From contig CM044962.1 of NCBI GenBank assembly GCA_024516035.1, positions 4,340,131 to 4,404,130 on the forward strand: a stretch of DNA of 64,000 nucleotides, in the 5' to 3' direction. Position 1 is the first letter of the stretch. Each line of letters opens with the position of its first letter. Positions 60,913 through 64,000 of this stretch are shown here, piece by piece. This DNA is from Bactericera cockerelli. Its lineage: Eukaryota > Arthropoda > Insecta > Hemiptera > Triozidae. A program made the translations under genes and the position numbers. The notes beneath the pieces were generated by a model, which was not told the DNA's origin, made no database searches, and saw only the letters and a program-made list of their open reading frames with translations.

Positions 60913-61036
60913 ATAATTGAGAAAAATATAAACACTAGTCTTCACTCGATAGAAATTTGAAACTTAATAATTATAACTGTTAATATTTCAAGTTTCTGTC
61001 GAGTGAAGACAAGTGTTTATTTTTTCTCAATTACAT
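60913..61036. repeat. Hairpin with ~48-bp arms
   Basis: TAATTGAGAAAAATATAAAC ACTAGTCTTCACTCGATAGA (60914-60953 on) pairs with TCTGTCGAGTGAAGACAAGT GTTTATTTTTTCTCAATTA (about 60995-61034), four or five mismatches, around a ~22-nt AT-rich loop. Size and shape are compatible with a small MITE or a hairpin RNA precursor. Confidence 0.75.
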
Positions 61037-61069
61037 ACCTATTTTTCGCCATAAATCACAAGATACAAT

Positions 61070-61135
61070 TGAGCGCACGATTAGCTCAGAGGTGAGATAC
61101 TCTCTTGCCATAAGGAGGTCCCCCGGGATTATGTC
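61070..61135 (+). mobile_element. SINE family F head, truncated
   Basis: GAGCGCACGATTAGCTCAGA GGTGAGATAC (A box), then CCATAAGGAGGTCCCC; truncated before the B box and joined directly to the family A SINE that follows. Confidence 0.6.
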
Positions 61136-61343
61136 TGTCCCGGTAGCTCAGTGGTAAAGGCGGCACTCTGTGAATGCAGAGGTTCCAGAGGTCGCGGGTT
61201 CGAAACCCAGCCGGGACATGACAAGTTATCCTCCCATTTGGGATTTTTACCACATAATAATATGTCTTGGGCTTACTGCTGGATTAATGGGACTTTAATA
61301 GTCTTAATCGGGCAGTATAAATAAGGCGATATTATTATTATTC
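61136..61343 (+). mobile_element. tRNA-derived SINE, family A, best-preserved copy
   Basis: TGTCCCGGTAGCTCAGTGGT AAAGGCGG (A box), CAGAGGTCGCGGGTTCGAAA CCC (B box), AGCCGGGACA closing the stem with the 5' end. Then CTCCCATTTGGGATTTTTAC CACA, GGGCTTACTGCTGGATTAAT GGG and an (ATT)n tail. The 5'/3' complementarity TGTCCCGG/CCGGGACA and an insert between anticodon-like and T-arm regions suggest a variable-arm tRNA ancestor. Confidence 0.9.
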
Positions 61344-61745
61344 TTCAGAAACTTATCTCCACGTTCTATCCCTCTGATACTCATTACGTAATGTAAATAC
61401 ATAACGATATACATGGACAAATTTTAATTGCTTCAAAGAAAACGCTGGTTGGTGCCATGAGAATGCATATTGCATATTAGTGGCCTGGAGTGGCCGGTGG
61501 GAAAATGTTTTGGGGTGGCTGCCCAATACCTATACCGGACTAAAATGGGATCTAGGTTTTTGAGACCCTATGTCCACAATTATGGACATACCCATAAAAA
61601 AGGCAGTAAAGGTCGAAAAATGTGTTTCTAATGACCTATACGTAAACTTAATTTATTCGCAAAAAAATTTTTTTCCTCCCTGGAAATTAATTCAGGTCTG
61701 AAAGGGTTAAAGAGTTAGAGTTTGTTTACCATATTTATCATAGTA
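61344..61745. other. No gene; possible orphan TTAA terminus
   Basis: TATGTCCACAATTATGGACA TA near 61569 is a short imperfect palindrome. CTGAAAGGGTTAA at 61689-61701 looks like a piggyBac-type right end, but no left partner was found. Confidence 0.4.
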
Positions 61746-61779
61746 ATTATGCATTCATTTTATGGAGTTCGGTGAAAGA

Positions 61780-62032
61780 GAAAACCACGGGCTTTAACCT
61801 CGCCCCTTGGTTCACTACATATTCTATTGTGTTCTTTTTTTTCATGTCCTATGTTGCAGAATGTATCATGTAGTTTATCAATAAAGTGTTAAATAATAAT
61901 AATTACTATTATTCCAAAAATGTGTAATAATTTTCACTGTGTGCGAGCTAGGGATGTCCTTCCTCTTTTTTTTCGTCTGGGGGTGCTACAGTTCCGCAAC
62001 TGCTTAGCACCGGCCGCGCCTGTTAATGACAA
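61780..62032 (+). repeat. Composite repeat I, copy 2
   Basis: CATGTAGTTTATCAATAAAG TGTTAAATAATAATAATT then GTGTAATAATTTTCACTGTG TGCGAGCTAGG, GTCTGGGGGTGCTACAGTTC CGCAACTGCTTAGCACCGGC CGC. Same block order as 50328-50585. Confidence 0.75.
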
Positions 62033-62525
62033 AGTATTTAGGTACGTAATCTTTTGAATATGTAATGAACATTCTATTTCACATTCGCTCTCAGTTCTAG
62101 GCAATGTCTCCTCCCATTGTCATAACTCATTCCCGTATCCCTCCCAAAATACAATCATATTATCACATACCATATCCCTCCCACAACACAAACTCATTAT
62201 ACATTATCACCAATTCTTCATCTTATTCATTATCTTACAATCTCCCCCCTACCATTCTAACTGATTATACTGAACATTACGACCTATTCCTCCCCAAAAA
62301 CCTCTCTCCACATCCTGCGCGAATCCTCACTCCTCATTATTTGCAACATACACCTCCCTCCCATCTTTCTTTTACTCAAGTCTTCCTCTCCCTCCCATCA
62401 CACAGAAAATTCGATAAAATATTTTCGTTGAGGAAGTGCAGGAGTGAGATATTTGATTCCAGTTTTTAGCAACTAGGGATGAAACTTATCTTTCTTGCTT
62501 ATTTCCAATCTCTCTCTCGCTCTCT
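62033..62525. other. No gene recognised
   Basis: Plus frame 62104-62469 (121 codons) is Ser/Pro/Thr-rich in C/T/A-rich sequence with CCCTCCCA(A/C)AA repeats; no domain. Confidence 0.4.
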
Positions 62526-62575
62526 CTTTCACACACACACGCGCACGCACACACACCCGAACACATATGCACACA

Positions 62576-62662
<87 letters not shown>

Positions 62663-62684
62663 CCGCACGCACACACACAAGTGA
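62526..62684 (+). repeat. (AC)n microsatellite
   Basis: (CA)n with GCGC and CTCTCT interruptions. His/Thr-rich plus frames and Cys/Val-rich minus frames are artefacts of the repeat. Confidence 0.95.
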
Positions 62685-62698
62685 GGAAGTTATCATAT

Positions 62699-62792
62699 TT
62701 GTGTTAATCACTTTCGTGATATCACAACTCAAACTTGCTTTACTAAATCTACGCTGAAACCGGGACTTGAACCACCGACCTCCAGGTTGTCG
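62699..62792 (-). mobile_element. tRNA-derived SINE, family B, truncated head
   Basis: GTGTTAATCACTTTCGTGAT ATCACAACTCAAACTTGC, ACGCTGAAACCGGGACTTGA ACCACCGACC on plus. The A-box half is replaced by unrelated sequence after CCAGG. Confidence 0.75.
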
Positions 62793-63055
62793 GTACTGAG
62801 ACAGGGAGTGAATGAGATAGTAGATAGATATTAAAGAATATAAAATAAGAAGATTAGCGAGGCAAAGAAACGAGTTTAGGAAGAGAAGAGAGAGAAGAGA
62901 AAGAGAAAAGAGGAGGGAGGGAGAGAGAGAAAGAAAGGGGGGGAGAGAGAGAGAAAGAGAGAGTGAACACAGTAGAGGGGGAGGAGAGAGAACAGAGAGG
63001 GGGGAGGGGGAGGGAGAGGTAGAGAGACAGAGAAGAGAAGGCGAAGCAAAGAGAA
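62793..63055 (+). repeat. GA-rich low complexity
   Basis: Purine-rich from about 62860; the 183-codon minus frame runs from here through the (AC)n and is not a gene. Confidence 0.8.
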
Positions 63056-63330
63056 TACGTCTCTTATTGCAGAACACATAAATCAAGAGAGTGAGAGAGA
63101 ACACAATACAGAGGATGAAAGATAAATAAGACATCGCAAGGGAGAAATAGGAGGAGGAGAAAGGTGGATTTACATTTGAGCAAAGAAGTAAAGCTAGGTG
63201 GTTTTGCTTGCAATTGGAAGAAAAAAAGAAGAGAGGAACGACTGAGGAAGCGCCATCATAAAAAGAAGAGACAATATATTAGAAAATGCTGAAAAGAAAA
63301 ACTCATAAAGGTAGGACGACAAATGTGAGG
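63056..63330. other. Spacer, nothing recognised
   Basis: A/G-leaning sequence without recognised features. Confidence 0.5.
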
Positions 63331-63745
63331 AGACAGGATACGAGGGTATGGGAGACAGGAGAGAGAGGGGGAGGGGAGGGCGAGAAGGAGGAAGTAGAGG
63401 GAGAGAGAGAAGGAGGAAGGAGGAAGAGGAGGAGGGAAGTAGGAAGGAGAGAGGGAAGTAGAGGAGGAAAGGAGAGAGAGGGAAGGAGAGGAGGAAAGGA
63501 GAGGGAGAGAAGGAGAAAGGAGAGAGGGAAGTAGAGGAGGAAAGGAGAGAAAGGGAAGGAGAGGAGGAAAGGAGAGGGAGAGAAGGAGAAAGGGAAGAGA
63601 GTGAGGGGGAAGGAGTTGGAGAGATGGAAGAAAACGGAAGAGAGAGAGGAAAGAGAAAGAGGAGGGAGAGGAAGAGAGATTGGAGGAAGGGGAGGAAGAA
63701 GAGAAGGAGAGAGGGGGAAGGAGAAATCGAGGAAAGCGGAAGGAA
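63331..63745 (+). repeat. GA/GGA-rich block with ~78-bp repeats
   Basis: GAGAGGGAAGTAGAGGAGGA AAGGAGAGA occurs at about 63448 and 63522, with GGGAAGGAGAGGAGGAAAGG inside each unit. Confidence 0.85.
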
Positions 63746-64000
63746 GGTGAATGAATACCAAGAACAGGCAATAAAACCGAGAATAATTCAGAAGAGAAAA
63801 AAAACGGAACATAATAAAATCCTTAAATAGGAACCAACAAATGCTCTAATCCTTGAATTTATGTGTTTCTTGAAAGAAAAACGCTCCCCCCTCTTTTTCT
63901 TTACAAAATAAGGGGTGGGGGAGTGAAAGTAGGGGAGGGGGGATAAGTAGCAAAGCACCGGAAGGAAAAACCCCCGAATCAAAAAAAACCGCTCCCCTCC
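63746..64000. other. End of window, no gene seen
   Basis: AT/GA-leaning with a G-rich patch at 63912-63945. Nothing recognised. Confidence 0.5.

Noticed and set aside
61136..61222. Genuine tRNA gene
   Set aside because: A and B boxes are present, but the cloverleaf is imperfect and the sequence continues into a conserved SINE body seen in several copies.
61424..61701. Third piggyBac-like MITE
   Set aside because: Only a right-end-like CTGAAAGGGTTAA is visible; no inverted left terminus with TTAA was found.
62473..62757. His/Thr-rich and Cys/Val-rich frames
   Set aside because: Direct translations of the (AC)n microsatellite.

Overview
The window looks like non-genic or intergenic DNA from a large, repeat-rich eukaryotic genome. 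Evidence: it is AT-rich; dense with microsatellites and minisatellites; carries many dispersed tRNA-like and 5S-rRNA-like SINE copies; holds one decayed non-LTR retrotransposon; and has many TA- or TTAA-flanked inverted-repeat elements. There is no operon structure or bacterial-type coding density. The mariner-type transposase tail, piggyBac-like TTAA elements, CR1/Jockey-type RT and 3' stem-loop fragments fit an arthropod, probably an insect. A hemipteran is only a guess. I recognise no host protein-coding gene. Most long open frames are artefacts of stop-free purine/pyrimidine strands or antisense readings of SINEs.

Layout. 1-6.6 kb: GA/CT tracts, tRNA-SINE copies, and a 5S-derived SINE pair in opposite orientations. 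6.6-12.6 kb: dispersed repeats, a 147-bp three-unit tandem repeat, a full member of a 'hairpin-head' repeat family, and two long hairpins, the second (11384-11900) with nearly identical 250-bp arms. 12.8-17.1 kb: GA/CT tracts, a 19-bp GC-rich minisatellite and SINEs. 17.4-24.7 kb: one purine-rich block in which a 5'-truncated, frameshifted non-LTR retrotransposon (18056-21475) split an ~84-bp minisatellite, followed by a ~2.2-kb array of 28/31-bp units. 25-31.7 kb: more hairpin-head repeats, one with a nested insertion. 32.1-36.8 kb: a cluster of three terminal-inverted-repeat elements placed almost end to end. The first is a 1.9-kb palindrome carrying a 280-bp TTAA-flanked MITE in only one arm, so the other arm preserves the empty site. 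The second has ~450-bp terminal repeats and a decayed mariner-type transposase tail. 37-45.6 kb: SINEs and a 2.2-kb array of 62-bp units. 45.8-47.2 kb: a TTAA-flanked 345-bp MITE with five copies of a palindromic motif, and a mariner-like element. 47-64 kb: GA/CT/GT tracts, pyrimidine and 38-bp minisatellites, SINEs, a second hairpin-head family and small hairpins.

Functional reading. Nothing here forms a pathway. What is visible is mobile-element biology: pol III-type SINEs with internal promoter boxes, fragments sharing a LINE-like 3' stem-loop, and non-autonomous DNA elements that need transposase supplied elsewhere. Several structures could form long double-stranded RNA if transcribed (11384-11900, 32087-34018, 34025-36454), making them candidate sources of small RNA; this is inference. 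All alignments were made by eye, so boundaries are good to a few bases where exact termini are given and to roughly 10-30 bases elsewhere.
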